This document shows, piece after piece, positions 1 to 13,500 of a stretch of 64,000 nucleotides of DNA; position 1 is the stretch's first letter; each line of letters opens with the position of its first letter. This DNA is from Myotis daubentonii. Taxonomy: Eukaryota > Chordata > Mammalia > Chiroptera > Vespertilionidae. Below the pieces are notes generated by a model. That model searched no databases and was not told the origin of the DNA. It saw only the letters and a list, made by a program, of their open reading frames with translations. Both the position numbers and the translations under genes were made by a program. The DNA lies in assembly GCF_963259705.1 (NCBI RefSeq), contig NC_081849.1, forward strand, positions 62,034,093 to 62,098,092. Reading direction: 5' to 3'.

Positions 1-147
1 GAGGCAACCCACCAAAAACCTTATATGCATATATGCGTAACCCATGGGCACAAACAACAGGATGGTGAAGGTGAAGGGGAGAAGCAGGGGGTCAATGGGG
101 GGAGAGGGGGCATATGTAATCCTTTCAACAATAAAGATTTAATAAAT
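1..147 (+). mobile_element. L1 3' end with A-rich tail
   Basis: The 3'UTR signature (TATATGCATATATGC, GGGGGTCAATGGGG, TCAACAATAAAGA) recurs at 50360-50485, where it also ends in an A-rich tail. The 5' part lies outside the window. Confidence 0.7.
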
Positions 148-635
148 AAATGAAAACAAAATAGTACACGCTGCTGCATGTAGAAAAGAAAGCCCAGGGT
201 GTGAGCACACAGGTTGCCAGGAGCCGCAAAACCAGTGCCCAGCATGGCACCGCGGCCGCCATGAGTCAGAGGCACGGGCTCGCTGAGCGTGCCCCAACAG
301 ATGGCTCCTTTGATTCTCAGTCTCAGAACCTGTTGCACATTCTGATCGTGAACACCAGAGTCATGATCAGACGAGCAACTGAAGGCACGGTCGGACAGGG
401 TCTAACAGGAAAAGTAATGTAACTTTTAAACTCTGTAAAGAAAGTGGTGTGATACGGTGGCTTTTGTAGACTTCTTTACAACGTGGCTGCCTGGCTTGCT
501 CCGAATCAGCGTTTCCCAGCTTTTTTCCAACTGTGACTTTGGCGGGATCCGTCCCAGCACTCTCTGACAGTCCCATGTGCCTTTAGGACCCAGGCATGAA
601 CAAACATCAAACTCCACACAGTCCTCCCCACAGCA
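148..635. other. Intergenic, nothing recognised
   Basis: No coding signal, RNA gene or clear repeat recognised. Short open frames here have no family resemblance. Confidence 0.5.
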
Positions 636-810
636 ACTTGGAGGACATATTGTGCTAAGTGAAATAAGTCAGGCGGAGAACGACAAGTACCGTATGATTT
701 CGCTTATAGGTGGAATCTAAGTGAACAAACAGAACAGAAATAGACTCATAGATACAAAGAACAGACAAAGTTGCCAGAGGGGAAGGGGGCTGGTTGAAAG
801 GCTGTGGGGA
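636..810. mobile_element. L1-type 3'UTR fragment
   Basis: Contains the stretch TATGATTTCGCTTATAGGTGGAATCTAA, a common motif of laurasiatherian L1 3' regions; only the core is recognised here. Confidence 0.35.
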
Positions 811-821
811 TTGCAGATGGA

Positions 822-895
822 CCCTGTAACCAAGGCAGGTGCCCTTGATCGAACCGCAGGCTAACTCTCTATCCACTAAGCCAAACCAGCTAGGA
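822..895 (-). repeat. Ves SINE fragment
   Basis: Only the tRNA-like head remains (minus strand starts with CTAGCTGGTTTGGCTTAGTGGATAG). Confidence 0.6.
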
Positions 896-1149
896 CTCTC
901 TGTACTTTTTAAAAATGTGAAGTGATGTATGTGCCTCGCATTATATTGCATTGTACAGTGCTCCCTCTGCCCTCACAGTGCACCCTGACACAGCATCTGC
1001 ATGCCTCCTCATCTGGCCACTGCCCCCACGTGGGTTGTGAGCCCCATCAAGCTGGGTCCTGTGTTCTTCTTTTCATCCTCACTTTCTAGCACCGTGCCCA
1101 GCATACCGGACAAAGGGTATTGCACAGTTAATCATTATGTAATTTTTTA

Positions 1150-1369
1150 ATTTTTTAAATATATTTTTATTGATTTTAGAGAGTAAGGGAGAGGGAGAGA
1201 GAGATAGAAACATCAATGATGAGAGAGAATCATTGATCAGCTGCCTCCTGCATGCCCCCTACTGGCAATGGAGCCTGCAACCCAGGCACGCACCTTTAAC
1301 CGGAATCGAACCCGGGACCCTTCAGTCTGCAGGCCGACATTCTATCCACTGAGTCAAACCGGCTAGGGC
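1150..1369 (-). repeat. Ves SINE
   Basis: Complete tRNA-derived SINE: A/B-box head at the right, pyrimidine-rich body, A-rich tail at the left. Confidence 0.85.
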
Positions 1370-1377
1370 ATTATGTT

Positions 1378-1607
1378 TTTGTTTTTGTTTTTAAAATTTT
1401 TTTTAATATGTTTCTTTATTGATTTCAGAGAGGAAGGGAGAAGGAGAGAGAGAGAAACATCAATGATGAGAGAGAATCATTGATCGGCTGCTTCCTACTG
1501 GGGATCGAGCCCGAAACCCAGGCATGTGCCCTTGACTGGAATCGAACCTGGAACCCTTCAGTTGGCAGGCTGACGCTCTTATCCACTGAGCCAAGCAGGC
1601 TAGGGCT
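1378..1607 (-). repeat. Ves SINE inserted beside another Ves
   Basis: Flanked by AGGGCATTATGT at about 1366-1377 and 1608-1619, so it landed at the head edge of the preceding SINE. Confidence 0.85.
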
Positions 1608-1624
1608 AGGGCATTATGTGTGTG

Positions 1625-2010
1625 TTTTTTTAAATCCAGATGAAATTCTCATATTATCCATTTTGAAGTGAACAATTCAGTGGCATTTAGCACGTTCCCA
1701 TGTTGTAGAGCCACCATCATTACCTACCTCCCAAATGTGTCCATCACACCAAAATAAGGCCCCTCACCACCAAGCACTCCCCCCATTCTCTCCGCCATGC
1801 TGCCCCTGCAGGCACCAATCTGTTTCCTATGGATTTGCTTGCCCCGGATATTTCATGTAAACGGAGTCACACGATATGTGGCCTTTTATGGCTGGTTTCT
1901 TTCTCTTAGCATCATGTTTTTGAGGTTCCCCCACACGTTAGCATGTCTCAGTACATTTTTTTAAATGTTCCTTCTTCTATCCAAATTATTCCATCCCACC
2001 TGGAATGCAC
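1625..2010 (-). mobile_element. Old L1 fragment
   Basis: AT-rich diverged sequence with the antisense L1 motif around GAACAATTCAGTGGCATTTAG. Confidence 0.4.
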
Positions 2011-2557
2011 TCTCCCCTGCCTCCCCTGTGCTCAATCTAACTCATCAGGCTAACAATAGAACAGCCATTGGCGCTTTGTGATTGCAGAGGTGAGCGGAAA
2101 AGGACGCACTGACCTTCGTAATTAATTTTCTCCTCTTTCCCTAAAAAGCTAGAAGAAATATGTTGGTTGACGTATAGCTTTAAACCTTAGTAACCCTGAA
2201 AGCGAGGCCGTTTCATTACTTATTCATGCGGAGAGCACCCAGACAGAGACTGAAGCACTAGACGAAAACAGAAGCCCGTGAGTCACTCGTTAATGCTTAA
2301 ATCTGAAAACCGTGACTCTGATTATAACACGTTCAAAAGCCCACGGGCGGACAGGGCACATCACATGAGCTTTCTCTCGCTTTGAACTGATTCTGTATCT
2401 TCGGTTTATTCTTGCCTTTCTGTTCTGCCAAGTATCAAAGGCTGTGTTTCAACAAGTCTTGAAAGCTTGGAGAGGTACTTCCCATCGCTGTTCTTATCAC
2501 ATGCTCTTCTTCACAAGTAGACTTTTTTTTTTTTTTTTGCTAACTCATCTACTGTAC
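2011..2557. promoter_or_regulatory. Intergenic DNA with distal M-box
   Basis: No repeats recognised. TCACATGA at 2361-2368 repeats the proximal GPNMB M-box, 3.1 kb upstream of the start; an enhancer role is speculative. A T-tract follows at 2523-2538. Confidence 0.3.
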
Positions 2558-3040
2558 CATTTTAATAGGCAGAATAATGGCCCCCAAAGCTGTTCCCATC
2601 CTAATCCCTGGAACCTGTGAAGATGGGAGGTGGCAACGGGGGGATTAAGGTTGCAGGTGGAATGAAGGTTGCTGATCAACTGATTTAAGACAAGGAAATG
2701 AATCTGGATTATCCAGGTGAGCCCCATGTAACCACAAGGGTCCTTCTAAGGGAGAGAGCAAGGAGGGAGGGTCATTGTCAGGTGGGATGTGAGAAAGGCC
2801 CCACCGGCCAGGCTGGCATTGCAGGTGGACGGGGGCGGCGAGCCAGGACTTCCAGGGAAGCCGCTGGAAAAGGCAAGGAAACAGTCCTCCTACAGCTTCC
2901 CTCTAACGCTTTTATTTCTGCCCAGTGAGGCCCATTGTAGATCTGACTTCCAGAATATAAGACAATCGATCTGTATTGTTTTAACCCTTGGAGTTTCTGC
3001 CATTTGTTACAATAGCAATCGGGAACAAATGCAACAGCTG
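2558..3040 (+). mobile_element. MaLR-like LTR (MLT1-type) relic
   Basis: GGCAGAATAATGGCCCCC, CTGGATTATCCAGGTG, CCCAGTGAGGCCC and TTGTTACAATAGCAAT-like parts occur in the order expected of an ancient mammalian LTR. Family assignment is from memory. Confidence 0.45.
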
Positions 3041-3103
3041 TTTACAAACGTTGGGGAGAAAAGAACCTTAATTTTTATTTTATTGCTTAAAAACGCCAGG
3101 TTG

Positions 3104-3326
3104 GCCCTGACTGGTTTGGCTCAGTGGATAGAGCGTTGGCCTGCAGACTGAAGGGTCCCAGGTTCAATTCCAGTCAAGGGCATGTACCTTGGTTGCGGGC
3201 ACATCCCCAGTAGGGGCTGTGCAGGAGGCAGCTGATCGAGGTTTCTCTCTCATCGATGTTTCTAACTCTCTATCCCTCTCTCTTTCTCTCTGTAAAAAAT
3301 CAATAAAATATACATATTTTTAAAAA
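3104..3326 (+). repeat. Ves SINE
   Basis: Head GCCCTGACTGGTTTGGCTCA, B-box GGTTCAATTCC, tail TCAATAAAATATAC; imperfect duplication ACGCCAG on both sides. Confidence 0.85.
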
Positions 3327-3868
3327 ACACGCCAGTTTGAACTGAGCAATTCCTAAAGTTAAAGGTGTTAACTCCACCCCTCCACCCCCCCTTTTTCAGG
3401 TGCTGCTCCTCAAGCAGGGACTTTGGCCACCACGAGGGGCGTCAGAACCCAGGAGGCTTAAAGGTAATTTTGTACATTCTCAAAAGTTGACTATTTTCTC
3501 AACATCGTTTCCAAACTGAGTAATCATGTCGATGATACCAAGTAATTGAGATGGGTCTCTTCTTCCATTGAATAATTTCAAACTTAAATTACAGTATCAT
3601 TTTATCTATATATATAAAAAAAAAAACCCCAAACTTGTCCAAAATAGCCCTGTGTCTGGTCCTATGACATAAACTAGTTCACATGTTGTCTGTCAGCTGT
3701 TGCTGCTCAAGCTACCCGTGACCCAACGGGTAGTGCTTTGAAGGAAGAACTGGTGTCCTCTTCACCTGCCTTCCTCTTTGCCTGCTGCCCTGTCCATCTC
3801 CCCTGGACGGGCCAGGGAAGGAGAGAAGACATAAAAGAAGATTTGATCCCTATGTCTGTCTCCCTATT

Positions 3869-4083
3869 TTTTTAAATATATTTTTTATTGATTTCAGAGA
3901 AGAAGGGAGAGGGAGAGAGGGGGAGAAACATCAATGATGAGAGAGAATCATGGATGGCTGCCTCCTGCACGCCCCACACTGGGGATCGAGCCGCAACCCG
4001 GGCATATGCTCTGACCGGGAATCAAACTGTGACCTCCTGGTTCAGAGGTCGACGCTCAACCACGGAGTCACGCCAGCCGGGCT
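3869..4083 (-). repeat. Ves SINE with target duplication
   Basis: Flanked by CTGTCTCCCTATT at 3856-3868 and 4084-4096. Confidence 0.88.
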
Positions 4084-4096
4084 CTGTCTCCCTATT

Positions 4097-4955
4097 AATG
4101 AAGGTTTTGTTACTTCCAATTTAGAGAGAGTTCGTCTGGCCAAAAACACAAGCCAGAACTAATTATCAGTAACAAGGGGCAATAATACTTAGAAAATAGG
4201 TCAACAGTAAGTTTTTCCTAAACTGAAGCTGTTTATGAAATTCTAAACGTCACATGTTTGTTGTAAATAGCAAACAGACTTACATAGATTATTCATACAC
4301 TGTACGTAAGCACGTGCATAATTTATTTGTAATGAAGACACTGTTGTTTCTAGCATGAATCATGTATTCCCTCTGGTGTTTTTCCTTCACATTTGTCTCT
4401 AAGGCTGTCAAAGGAGCACTGAAGAGCGGCGTGTGGCCTTCGGGGAGGGAGTTGGCCACTCCCGCTCTGTGGATTTCTATTCCTTGTTAGCGCAGCTGAA
4501 ACACCAATCAACACCCCCCCCCCTTTTACCCTCACCCCACGCAGGACGTCTGAATCTGCTGAAAATGGTTCTGTGGCTGTGACTTGAAGATCACACACAG
4601 TGAAGTGTTCATGTTGCCACCTTTCCTGCACATTCTGCAGCCAGAACTAATCTGAGCGTATAAAATTCATGTTCCAGACGAGCTTGTTTTGACATTTAAT
4701 GCCTGCGTTCTGCAGCGCGAATAAACATGCTGTACGTTCTCTGCAGCTGACCCTGAGTGATATAACACAAAGCTCTGAGAGCAGTTACCAACAAGTATGC
4801 AGGTTGCTTCCACATTTAGATGGAATTGCACAGAGATCATAACGCGTGCTTTTGAGTCCGTTTCTCAACCAAGGGGGGTCTGAGCAGCTGTTTCAAGCAT
4901 CTTCTGCACAACATGTGTTATCCATGCACATAATTCACAATTTCAAGTGACCGAA

Positions 4956-4992
<37 letters not shown>

Positions 4993-5340
4993 ACACACGC
5001 ACCATCACCATCTTCGCAGCATTAGCCAGCACTGGGAGGAGCTGGTCATCTAGCTTAGAGCAAAGGAAACATAATTGTGACATTTCAGCATGAGCTGGGT
5101 GAGTGAGTCAGTAAAGGAACAGCAGCAAGTTGATCACCCATGAGGCTGGAGATTCCGATTTTATTTGGCGAAGGACCTTAGAATAGGGTCCAAAGGGAAG
5201 GAAGTTACTAGGAACTTCTTGGCACTGTGGAGTCGCAGCGTTGAAAGCGTGCCTCTCGAAAGCGAATAAACATGCTGAGAGCGAGTGAGTCAGAAGCACA
5301 TGAATTGTAAGAGGTTGAACCCAAGAGGCCACATCAGGCA
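4097..5340. other. Upstream flank of GPNMB
   Basis: Mostly unique sequence. Contains an (AC)n microsatellite at about 4959-5000 and the 16-mer GCGAATAAACATGCTG twice (4717-4732, 5262-5277). No gene seen; the neighbouring NUP42 expected from synteny is not in the window. Confidence 0.5.
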
Positions 5341-5356
5341 GTGCTGTTTAATACCA

Positions 5357-5364
5357 TCACATGA
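5357..5364 (+). promoter_or_regulatory. M-box (MITF/TFE-type site) upstream of GPNMB
   Basis: TCACATGA lies 126 nt before the GPNMB start codon. The M-box is the known MITF/TFE3/TFEB target in melanosomal and lysosomal promoters, and GPNMB is an established MITF/TFE target. An AT-rich TTTAATTAAAA follows at about 5383-5393. Transcription start is not visible. A second identical octamer is at 2361-2368. Confidence 0.6.
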
Positions 5365-5489
5365 TCCGCCCCGAGGCCCACATTTAATTAAAAGGAGTGG
5401 GGCGCAGGAGAAGAGGCTGCTGTTTGCAGATGGAGCCGGAGGAGTTGGGAGCTAAGCCTTGATTGCTGGGTCCGGAGAGCACGGTCAGC

Positions 5490-5559
5490 ATGGAACGCGC
5501 CTACTGCTTCCTGGGGTGTCTGCTTCTGGCTGCAGGAGTGCCCCTTGATGCCGCCAAAC
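5490..5559 (+). CDS. GPNMB: GPNMB exon 1 (signal peptide)
   Basis: Start codon chosen at 5490 because the first residues (MERAYCFLGCLLLAAG) align with the human start and form a hydrophobic signal peptide. An in-frame upstream ATG at 5463 would add nine polar residues in front of it and spoil the signal. Donor is GTGAGC at 5560; the exon ends in phase 1 after AAK. Confidence 0.93.
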
Positions 5560-5801
5560 GTGAGCGATTCTCAAAGCTTCTGTGTTTAACCCGTTCTCTG
5601 GCTAGGGGCTGCGTGCTGGGCTGTCTGGAGTCATGTCGCCTGAGCCAGAGCTAGACTCCATGCTCAGTCATTTCTGGAAACCGCTGGGAATGTTGGAACC
5701 ACAGCAAAATGCCGCCGGCTCCATTCTTTGCTTCAGGCTCATAGAAACTAATAACCGTGCAGCCTCTCTCTGATGGAGCTTTTATTTGTTTATTTGTTTG
5801 T

Positions 5802-5852
<51 letters not shown>

Positions 5853-8800
5853 TTTTCCCCATCACAGTTGGGACCTACTGTCTTGCCAGACAGGGGAAGG
5901 CGGGGGTGCGAGGGGAACAGTCTCTGGCTGAGAACAGAGCAGCGCTTCCCCCCGAACTTTGGTTTCGATCCGGTAGGGCAGAGCGCTCAGGTCAATCAGC
6001 TGAATCTGGAGACAAACTCTCTAACAATCCCAACCCAGAAGCCCACCCCCAGAGGTTTCTCCCCAGAGCTGCGTGAACTCGCGGCCGCTGTGGTGAGGTT
6101 ACTGCGAGAAGAGCTGGAGCCCAGGCCTCTATTCTGGTTTGCACTGCAGGTTGGCGACTTGTTAACAATACAGATGCGCAGAGCCCAGAAACAAGAATCT
6201 TTGGAGGGGGGTCGGAGCACCCTTGTTTAAAAAGCTCCGCCCTAGCCGGCTCGATGGATAGAGCGTCCGACTGTGGACCCACCGGTCCCAGGTTTGATTC
6301 TGATCAAGGGCACGTTACCTCGGTTGCAGGCTCCTGCCCCGGCCTGGGCCCTGGTCAGCGGCGTGCAGGAGGCAACCAATCGACTTCGATGTTTCTCTCC
6401 ATCTTTCCCTCTCTCTTCCACTCTCTCTAAAAATCAATGGAAAAATACCCTCGGGTGAGGATTTAAAAAACAACAACATAAAAAGCTCCTCTTGTGAGTG
6501 GAATGCAAAGCCAGAATTTGAGCCATTTAGGTCAGATGCAGCCCACTGGTCCAGTCCAGGGGTGGGTGGCGATGGCGGCCCCGTGCTCCAGCAGTTAGAG
6601 TGGAGCAGGAGTGAAGTGTGCATCACCCAGAAGGGCCACCCCACCTGGCTCCAGAAGGCATTCACTGGATGAGAAGTCAGGGATCCGGGCCCAGGGGAGG
6701 GAGGCGCTGATAAAGGACCACATCTGCATCCCCACTGGCAGCCTGTGTGCAGGCTGCTTCCCTCAGGTCATCCCCACAGCACCTTCCTGGAGCAGCCTGT
6801 CCTCGCCCAGTCAACAGGCAAGGACACCAGAGCCCGGCCTGCTGCTCCCCTGCTCGGCCTGAGGGAGCAGCATCTCGGACCCTTGGCCAGAGGGACCTGT
6901 GCACACATCCTTCCCGCCGCCTCCTTGCGGGAGAGAAGTGTCTGTAATTAAGTTGTCCTCACAGAGTGGGAACCCGAGAGAGGAAGGAGCAGGAAACTGC
7001 TGGCAGCCCTGGGGGGCAGAGCACGTGTCCCTGGGGCTGGGAGGCCCAGGCGGGGCGGGACGTGAGAAGGGGGCGCTAGGGGTGCAGGAGCCCCAAGGTC
7101 GGGGCAGGGATGACATTTGGGGGGAAATAGAGGGAAGTGGCCAGAGGCATGACCAGTTCTGTTCAGGTCCAGGGAGACCCTGCCCGCCATCTCCTGAGAA
7201 TGGGCCCCGTGTCTTTGACCAGGGACTGGGGTGGGTGCCAGGGCCCGAGAGCGCTGGCCTGTGTCGGCCTCACGTGGCTTGTGCACAGCTGGGGAGGCCG
7301 GCGTCGTGATGATCCCGTTTCCCAGACCAGGAAATAGGCCACAGAGAGGCCAAGAAACTGGCCCCAGGCCACACAGTGGGTAAGGGGAAGAAGGCCGCTG
7401 CCACCCACTGTCCTTCCTGCGGTGGCACGGCCGTGGGCTCCCTGCCAGCCGTGGGCAGGCACAGTGACTTAGCTCCATGCAGCTTTCGTTTCCTCCTTTG
7501 CCAAACTGGGTAAAGGGGTTCTTGAGAGATCAGCCAACGATGGGTGCTTGGAGTGGGAAACCTACAAGGTGGCGATTGTCTTCCTCAAAGAACCTCCTGG
7601 GTGGCTCCCCGGGAGTCCGGGAGGTGGAGGGACCGAGAACTGACCGGTCCCTGGAGGCCTGCGCCCAGCTCTAGCCTCCTTTCCACCGACACCCCTTTGC
7701 TCTGCTCAGTGAAACAGATTAGCGGGTTGAATCTCTCCGTTGAATTGAGAGGAGCCCCAGCCCGTTAGGCAACGTAACAAAACCCTGATGTTCCTGGCTC
7801 CTCCTGGCCCTAAGCCAGAGCTTCTGGCCACAGGAAACGGGATGGGTAGGATTCACCGCGTTTCACACGCTAAGGGATCCTTACCGCTGTCCAGTCACAG
7901 CCCTGGGAGGAGGGAGGGAGAGGAAGGTGCTGACAAGCTGGTTAAGGATCAGCCTCAGCCTCAGTTGGCGATGGGCGAGCAGGGAGGCCAAAGTGCCCAC
8001 AGGAAAGCCAGGGCTGAGCTAGGAGTGACTCCATTGACCTTCACACGTATCCCCACCCCCAGCACACCTCTCTTTTTCCCCTTCTAGTCTGCTTACTATT
8101 GGGTGTTTTTTTTCTTCTTCTACTTTTAATTCAACTTTTAACTCTGAGGTCATTGTAGATTTATATACAGTTGTAAGAAATACTACAAAGAGATTCCCCA
8201 GTGCCCTTTACCAGGTTTCTCCCAATGGTAACATCTTATAAAACTAGTGTATGATATCACAATCAGGATATTGACATTGATACAGTCAAAATACAGACAG
8301 TTCCATCACCACAAGGGTCCCTCATCCTTTTAACAGCCAAACCCACCCAGCCCTAGCCCCTAGCAACCACCAATTTATTTTCTACATTTATAATGTTATG
8401 TAAATTGCATCGTTACAGAATGTCATCTTTGGGAATTGGATTTTTTTTTTAACTCAACGTACTTTATTGACGATGTTGCATGTGTCAGCAGTTTGTTCTT
8501 TGTTATTACTGAGTGGTATTCCATGGCATGGATGAACCACACTTTAACCCCTCATCCAGTGGGAGATATCTGGGTTGCCTCAGCTTGGGCTGTTTGAATA
8601 AAGCTGCTAGGAACATTCATGTCCAGGTTTTTATGTGAACATAAGTTTCCTTTTCTCTGGGATAAATGCCCAAGAGTTCAATTGCTTAGTTGCATGGTAA
8701 TTACATGTTTAGTTTTACAAGAGACTGCAAACTGTTTTCCAGAGTGATTGAACCATTTTACATTCCCACCAGCCATGTATGAGTGATCCGGTTTCTTCCC

Positions 8801-10505
8801 ATGGTCACCTACATTTGATGTGTCCCTATTTTTCATTTTAGTAATTCTGAAAGGTGTTTAGCGGTGTCTCATTGGGCTTGTAATGTACATGTCCCTACTG
8901 CTTGGCGATACTGAACATCTTTTCATGTGTTTCTCTGCTGTCTGCACAACCTGTTTAGTGAAATGTCTGTTCAGGTCTTTTAATTGGATTGTTTGAGTTT
9001 TAACATTGAGTATTGAAAATTCTTCATATATTCTAGATATCAGTTCTTTCTTGGAAATGCAGTTTGCTAATATTTTCTCCCAGTGTGTAATTTGCTGTTT
9101 CATCCTCTTCACATGGTATTTCACAGAGCAGAATTTTTTTCATTTTAATGAGGTCTCATTTATCATTTTTTTCCCTCAATGGGTCGGATTTTTGGTGTCA
9201 CGTCTAAGAATTCTTGTCTAGCCTGGAGCCTGAAGACTTCTCCTGGGCTTTCCACATTTTTATAGCACCATTTGCTGGCTTTCCTCCATCAGATTGCTTT
9301 TGCATCTTTGTAAAAATCAGGGCATTTTTGTGTGGATCTATTTCTGGGTTTTCTATTCTGTCCCATGGACCTACGTCTATTTCTTGTCACTCTCCTTTTA
9401 ATTTTGTATTTTTCCTTGACTTCTGACATTTAACATCAGAAGAAAGATCTGCTTTGATTGTGTTTCTGGAAACACTGCCTTTCTCTCAGGAGCTGAGGAA
9501 AAGGGAGGTTCTTGAGAACAGTGGGAAAAACCGGTTCTTGGAATCAAAAGGTGTGAATCTTCATTTCTCCTCCATTAAAGATGATCCTGAGTGGATCCTC
9601 TCACTTCTCTGGGCCCGAATCTCTTCATCTATAAAACAAGGGGTTTTGAACTAACTAATCTTAGTTCTTTCCAGATTGAACATTCTACCATTCTGTGATT
9701 CAGTTCGAGTAAATTTCCAGTTACAAACATTTATCGATAAGCATGCATTTCCTGCCCTTGCTTAGTAGTATCATTTTTCCAAATAGGAACAATCTCATAG
9801 AATCACAGGACATTTGGTTTTCGTCTGATTTGAAGGCCCAGAGAAGACATGGCCTGGGGTCACCCAGCCTGTCTAGTAGCTGAACCAAGACTAGAGACGA
9901 GATTCTGTGACTCCCAGTTCAATGTTCTTTCCTATTCCATCTGCCTCCCTTATAAGAAGGGAACAACACACCGCTCCCTCCTCCTTCCAGGAAGGAGGAA
10001 TAGAAGACAGAGGTTAGTGGCATCCATTCCATACACTCCTCTGACTGCCTACCAAATACCACCCTCATGGAAAGCCTCTTCCAGGGTTTAAGAGAAGACA
10101 GCGTTTCTGGCCGTAAGAATCCACAACCACACCAAGAAATAAGACCATATGAATTGATGCAAAAACAGTTTATAATGGTGTATAATCTGTAGCTGACAGA
10201 GTTTGGGGATGTAATGGATTACTTAAATAGGTTGAGTAAGACACTTAGTATCTCAATAAGTCCAAAGGTAGGCAAGACTAGCGCAAGAGCTCAGCAATAT
10301 CATCCAGAACTGTTCATCCTTCCATTCTGATATGTTGGCTTGCTTCCTCAGATTTGTGACTTCATGGCTAGGGCTACCCCAGCTCCAGGCATCACATCAT
10401 TGCCCTACCATCTCCAAAATCTATTCTGAGTAGAATTACCTAAATACACCAAGTAAAAGATAGAGTGAATTTTTTAAAAAACCAACAATATGCTATCTAT
10501 AAGAA

Positions 10506-10556
<51 letters not shown>

Positions 10557-13500
10557 CACTGGTATATGATGGAAAATGATGTGCCAGTTCAACACTGGGC
10601 ATTAATATCAAGGTATTCTCAGAAGAAGGAGTATTACCAGAGACAGAAGTCAATTCCTCATGATAAAAGGATTAATTTATGAAAAAGATTAAACATTCAG
10701 AGCTTCAAAATACATAAAGCAAAACCTGACAGAACTGAAAGAAGAAACTGGAAAATCCATCATAATAGTTGAAGATTTCAACATTCCTCTCTCAGTAATT
10801 GAAAAAACAAGTAGACAGAAAAACAATAGGAACCTAGACGTCTCAAAAAACACTGCCAACCAGCCTGACATAAATAACATTAAAATCAAACACTTTGCTC
10901 AACAACTGTAGACTATACAAGTGCCTATGGGTCATTTACCAAAACAGACCATATGCTGGGCCACAAAAAAAGTAGATTGTTCAATAGTGGGCTGCCCAGT
11001 ATGGATCTCTTGGAATCCTGGAGGCATTCCTGAGCCTGGCATTCCTTTAGCCAAGTGAACAATTCAGGATGGGAAAAGATGCAAAAATTGATCTGAAAAC
11101 TATTGGTATCTGTGTTTTCCTGATGACATTGTGTAAATCAAAATATTCAGAGGAGATGTGTTGAACAAACAAATGATGGCTAAGAAATGCTGACTTTCAA
11201 ATTTTTCTTTGATTCATCTAACGTACATGAAGTTATAGTGTCTGAATACTTGTATTAAAGGTATTTCCAGTGGAGATTTTTTGAAAAAACCTTAACCTGT
11301 TTGACATATTGGAAATATTATGTATGTTCTTTCTAACCTTATGGAATAAAAAGTGACTTTAACCATTGTTAGGTAAGTATTAAACGAGGAATAGAGTTGA
11401 CTAAATAATTGGTTTTTCAAATATTGATACAGGATTTCATGATGTGCTGAGCAATGAAAGAACTTCTGGTCATATGAGGAAGCACAGCCAATTAAATGGT
11501 TGGTATTCAGATGAAAATGAATGGAATGAAAAACTCTATCCAGTGTGGAAAAGAGGAGACCCAAGGTGGAAAAACTCCTGGAAAGGTAAGTGGAATGATT
11601 CAACCCAAACAACTGTCACTTCCTATTTAAGTCCGTCTGAGATCATGGACTTGGAAATCACGTGGCTTATGTTTCTTCTGTGAATGACAGTGCTCTAGGC
11701 ATCTGGATTTGGCAATCTCTCTTTTATCTCAACACATCACTTTCTAAGTCACATATACACACGCAGTTTGATCTCCTTAGAATTTACAAGTTTATGGTTT
11801 TTGGAAGATTAGAGAGTGAGCAGGTTTAGTCTCAAACCTATTTAACGAATGTGTGAACAGTCCTCTCCAGATCTGAGACTCCAGAGTAGTTTTTGACCAT
11901 CTCAACACTGTGGCTTGTCAGGAAGTGAGTATCTTTCTATTCACATGAATGAATGACTTCTTCATTCATTGGTTTTGAGTTTTAAAAAAAATATGAACTT
12001 TTAGTACTTGGCTTCTCAATCCAATTAAGCAGATTGTAAAACTTATTTTAAGTGAATGTTCTTTCTGTGTTTAGAGAATTTTTTAACTGGTCTGACTTTT
12101 ATTATTTATTAATTCCTTTTATTATTTATCTTCTAGAATGTTGTATTCTGATAACAAAGTTAGGAATCCATAAAATAAATTAATTTATTGTAAAGAGGCA
12201 TAAGGATCCTCTGTCTGGTCCTTAGAATTAGATGTAACTTGATATCATTCATCAGTGAAAGGAAAGAGATGCTTGATCATGGAGCTCCATTTTTCTTTGC
12301 CCTAGGAGGCCAGGTGCAGGCGGTTCTGACCAGTGATTCCCCAGCCCTGGTGGGCTCAAATGTAACATTTGTGGTGAGCCTGGTGTTCCCCAGATGCCAA
12401 AAGGAAGATGCCAATGGCAACATAGTCTATGAGAAGAACTGCAGAGATGGTAAGGAAAGTTATTCACTTCACAGGAACACGCTAGTTCTCCGAACTACTG
12501 GAGACCCAGCTCAGAAACCTTGACCCTCGCAGGAGCTGCTCCCGTAAATGCAAGATGCTGCTATCATCCCATGTCACCCTCTCAAGTTGATGATGGGGAG
12601 GGTGAGAGTGTGATTCTACTCAGTCCCTTCACCATTAGCCAATGATGACTAATGATGACTTGCAGCAAACAGATGACTCTTTGCTACTTGGAACCCTCTT
12701 GTCAAGCTCAGTTTTTTCTTAGTGTCCAGGTGATTGGACAGAGAATACCTTGTTGATTCTCAAGTTTTGGTTTTATTACTTGGAATTCTTTTGGCTACTC
12801 AAGGAATAGCCAATTTGACAGATGTTTGCTGCTTAGAGTCATTCTGCTCACAGGCATTTCTTAAGCAAGTGCTGTGTGGCTAGCACAAATGACAAAATAT
12901 CTCATTTTGGATTTGTTTTGCTCTTAGTTAAAGCAGATAAGTTCCTTGTTAAAGAGTGAAAACACACACAAATACATTAAGGGAAATTTTCTCGTTGGAA
13001 CTGTACATTCTTAAAAATGCGAAGCTAATTACCGGGATTCTTCAATCAGTGACAAGGCTATTAAATGCATCTAATGATCTAATTTTATCATTTAGAACTT
13101 CAATTAAATGGTCAACATGTTCATTCCTTATTAATTTATCATATTCCTATGAGGAAAACACTAAATTCTGTACAGAACAGGTTTGATAGTTAAAAAGTGT
13201 TGTATTTAAAATTCTGTAGCATTTTTCTCTTTGTTCCTAAAAAAATATGCTGATTCGTATGAATGTTTCAAATGACAATCTAGCCCTCTGAGCATTTTTT
13301 GTATGAAAGAGTTCCTTTGACTTATGAAAATTCTAATGAAATATTGATCACCACTACAAAGGCCTGGGGATCAGTAAAGAAATGACTGACTCCAGATGTA
13401 GGGCAGGGTTGCAGGTGAGCTGGGGTATCTCCCGGCATGGGGGAGGGGGGGTGCTCAGAGACTGATGGGGACCTGTCACAAGGACACAGAAGCCGGCTTG

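Noticed and set aside
3104..3200. tRNA-like A and B boxes, recurring throughout
   Set aside because: These are heads of Ves SINEs, not tRNA genes: no intact cloverleaf, and each is followed by a SINE body and tail.
4717..5277. Repeated 16-mer GCGAATAAACATGCTG
   Set aside because: Only two copies with little flanking similarity; could be part of an old repeat, not enough to call a regulatory module.
6811..7478. Overlapping frames up to 176 codons in GPNMB intron 1
   Set aside because: GC-rich intronic DNA with open frames on both strands and no similarity recognised.
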